From Winogradskyella forsetii (GTDB lineage: Bacteria; Bacteroidota; Bacteroidia; Flavobacteriales; Flavobacteriaceae), in assembly GCF_013394595.1 (NCBI RefSeq), contig NZ_CP053348.1:4312501-4376500 (forward strand): DNA of 64,000 nt, given 5' to 3'. A program made the translations under genes and the position numbers. A model generated the notes under the pieces. It searched no databases and had not been told where the DNA came from. It was given only the letters and a program-made list of their open reading frames with translations. Positions 62,518 to 64,000 of this stretch are shown here, piece by piece; the stretch's first letter is position 1, and each line of letters starts with the position of its first letter.

Positions 62518-63765
62518 ATGGCTTGTAACAGTTGCACAACTGGTAAAGATGGCCAACCAAAAGGATGCAAAAACAACGGAACTTGTGGCACGGATAGTTG
62601 CAATAAATTAACTGTTTTTGATTGGTTAGCTAATATGTCGCTTCCAAACGGACAAGAACCCTTTATTGGCGTTGAAGTTCGTTTTAAAAACGGCAGAAAA
62701 CACTATTTTAAAAATACAGAAAACCTTACACTGAGCATTGGAGATATTGTGGCAACACAGGCAAAGTCTGGTCACGATATTGGTATGGTTACACTTACTG
62801 GCGAATTGGTACGCGTACAAATGAAGCGAAAAAAAGTGAAACTTGACGACGCAGAAAATGTGCTCAAAATCTACCGAAAAGCGACACAAAAGGATATTGA
62901 TATTTGGTCCGATTCCAGAGATAAAGAAGAGCCAATGAAGGTAAAGGCCCGTCAGTTTGCTATTGATTTGAATCTAAAAATGAAAATTTCGGATATCGAA
63001 TTTCAAGGCGATGGCAGCAAAGCGACGTTTTACTATACTGCTGAAGAACGTGTCGATTTTAGGGAATTAATTAAGGTTTTTGCGCGCGAATTCAGGACGC
63101 GAATTGAAATGAAACAAGTTGGCTTTAGGCAAGAAGCAGCAAGACTTGGTGGTATTGGATCCTGTGGTAGGGAATTGTGCTGTTCTACATGGTTAACCGA
63201 TTTTAGATCGGTAAGTACATCTGCAGTACGTTACCAGCAACTATCCTTAAATCCGTTAAAGCTTGCAGGTCAATGCGGTAAATTAAAATGTTGTCTTAAT
63301 TATGAATTGGATGCGTATTTGGATGCTTTAAAAGCCTTTCCAAGAAACGATACTAAACTTTACACAGAAAAAGGAAATGCCGTATGCCAAAAGACCGATA
63401 TTTTTAAAGGGCTCTTGTGGTATGCTTATGAAGGCGAATGGATGAATTGGCACATTATCACTACAGACCAAGCCAATGAAATTATCGAAAAAAACAAGAA
63501 AAAAGAAAAAGTAGCAAGTCTTGAAGAATATGCTGCCGAGCATATCCAAGATACTAAAACTGAATTTGAGAACGTTGTAGGTCAAGATAGTTTAACGCGT
63601 TTCGATAGTCCAAAATCGAATAAGAAACGTAAAAACAATAAGAACAAAAGAAATAATAAAAACCGAAACAACAAGAGTAAGAACGGCAACACCAAAAATA
63701 AAACTCAAAATCGAAACCGCAATCAAAAACCAAAAGCCAAATCAAATGCTAAAAAAGACTCATAG
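62518..63765 (+). CDS. ricT: PSP1-domain protein RicT (YaaT-like)
   Basis: 415 residues. Cysteine-rich N-terminus (CNSCTTGKDGQPKGC), PSP1 domain with VRFKNGRK and FRTRIEMKQVGFRQEAARLGG, and the cluster-binding GSCGRELCCSTW and GQCGKLKCCLNYELD. The C-terminal 50 residues are a low-complexity K/N/R tail. In Bacillus RicT works with RicA and RicF in RNA processing; the Bacteroidota role is less clear. It overlaps gldH by 20 bases. Confidence 0.9.
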   Translation: MACNSCTTGKDGQPKGCKNNGTCGTDSCNKLTVFDWLANMSLPNGQEPFIGVEVRFKNGRKHYFKNTENLTLSIGDIVATQAKSGHDIGMVTLTGELVRVQMKRKKVKLDDAENVLKIYRKATQKDIDIWSDSRDKEEPMKVKARQFAIDLNLKMKISDIEFQGDGSKATFYYTAEERVDFRELIKVFAREFRTRIEMKQVGFRQEAARLGGIGSCGRELCCSTWLTDFRSVSTSAVRYQQLSLNPLKLAGQCGKLKCCLNYELDAYLDALKAFPRNDTKLYTEKGNAVCQKTDIFKGLLWYAYEGEWMNWHIITTDQANEIIEKNKKKEKVASLEEYAAEHIQDTKTEFENVVGQDSLTRFDSPKSNKKRKNNKNKRNNKNRNNKSKNGNTKNKTQNRNRNQKPKAKSNAKKDS

Positions 63766-64000
63766 ATTAGTTTTGGTTGTAATCTGTTGTTTTTTATTCA
63801 CAAGTTGCGACTCTGAAGCAGTGTTTGACAAGTACACGTCAGTTCCAAATCAATGGCATAAGGATTCTATTGCTAGTTTTAACTTTAAAGCTCCAGACAC
63901 TACAAAAAATTATAATTTGTATGTCAATTTGAGGAATACAGATGCTTACAAATTCAGTAATTTATTTCTTATTGTAGAATTGAATTATCCTAATGGGAAA
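63746..64000 (+). CDS. gldH: Gliding motility lipoprotein GldH (5' part, runs off window)
   Basis: The first 85 residues are present: a signal peptide with lipobox FTSCDSE (Cys21), then VFDKYTSVPNQWHKDS and the FKAPDTTKNYNLYVNLRN region typical of GldH. GldH is needed for gliding in Flavobacterium johnsoniae. The order ricT-gldH is characteristic of the family. ATG 63746 is inside the ricT tail. Confidence 0.88.
   Translation, partial: MLKKTHRLVLVVICCFLFTSCDSEAVFDKYTSVPNQWHKDSIASFNFKAPDTTKNYNLYVNLRNTDAYKFSNLFLIVELNYPNGK

Overview
The window is a stretch of a Flavobacteriaceae (Bacteroidota) chromosome. The evidence is the low GC content, gliding/type IX secretion genes (sprE/porW, the start of gldH), two proteins with C-terminal type IX sorting domains, family markers such as DUF5687, DUF4254, DUF6427 and HU-CCDC81/SPOR proteins, and the recurrent Bacteroidota promoter -7 box TAnnTTTG. 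I saw no rRNA, tRNA, CRISPR array, insertion sequence or prophage. All names come from motif and synteny recognition by eye; no database search was run.

Layout. (1) 1-16829: exopolysaccharide/O-antigen-type locus. It has a CDP-sugar branch (rfbF, rfbG, a third SDR enzyme), glycosyltransferases (GT4 twice, GT2, WecG/TagA), an acetyltransferase, an SGNH hydrolase, a Wzy/ligase-type membrane protein, two unrecognised toroid-like proteins overlapping a formyltransferase and a cytoplasmic NodB deacetylase, a WcaJ-type initiating transferase and a CapK/PaaK-like ligase. A secreted leucine-rich-repeat T9SS cargo gene sits antisense inside it. (2) 17127-23581: purD, DUF6341, DUF6427, upp, DUF4254, GT9 and a PaaE-like ferredoxin reductase. 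(3) 23745-27824: a PadR regulator with a perfect palindrome over its promoter, two paralogous HAAS-like membrane proteins and a DUF5687/ATPase ABC exporter. (4) 28248-37761: sprE, bactofilin, atpZ-like genes, then atpB-E-F-H-A-(four-helix-bundle gene)-G; atpD and atpC are not here. (5) 37867-40671: three tandem paralogous exported proteins, the middle one built of internal repeats. (6) 40790-48927: flippase, dut, a sugar nucleotidyltransferase, an ABM monooxygenase, a TPR protein, a DUF4292 lipoprotein and an EnvC-like protein. (7) 48941-55056: thioesterase, about 0.7 kb of tandem repeats, HU/SPOR protein, dprA, a 57-aa membrane protein, trpS, plsC. (8) 55107-59677: an ECF sigma operon (lipoprotein, sigma factor, an inner-membrane-anchored protein ending in an outer-membrane-barrel-like domain), recA, and a gene-free, strongly folded interval. 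(9) 59678-64000: trhO, a secreted M23 peptidase, ricT, start of gldH.

Main candidate for something undescribed: the promoter of the ECF lipoprotein-sigma-barrel operon (57768-57797) and a site upstream of the folded intergenic region (59140-59169) share a 10-nt -35-like block and a 7-nt -10-like block with an identical 13-nt spacer. The second site is followed by three long hairpins and a strong intrinsic terminator but no ORF. This suggests that the envelope-associated ECF factor drives a roughly 260-nt noncoding RNA. Other notable items are a four-helix-bundle cassette with 13-bp inverted ends inside the atp operon, several families of dispersed hairpin repeats (some reaching into genes or lying directly upstream of start codons), and the overlapping toroid/formyltransferase/deacetylase block.
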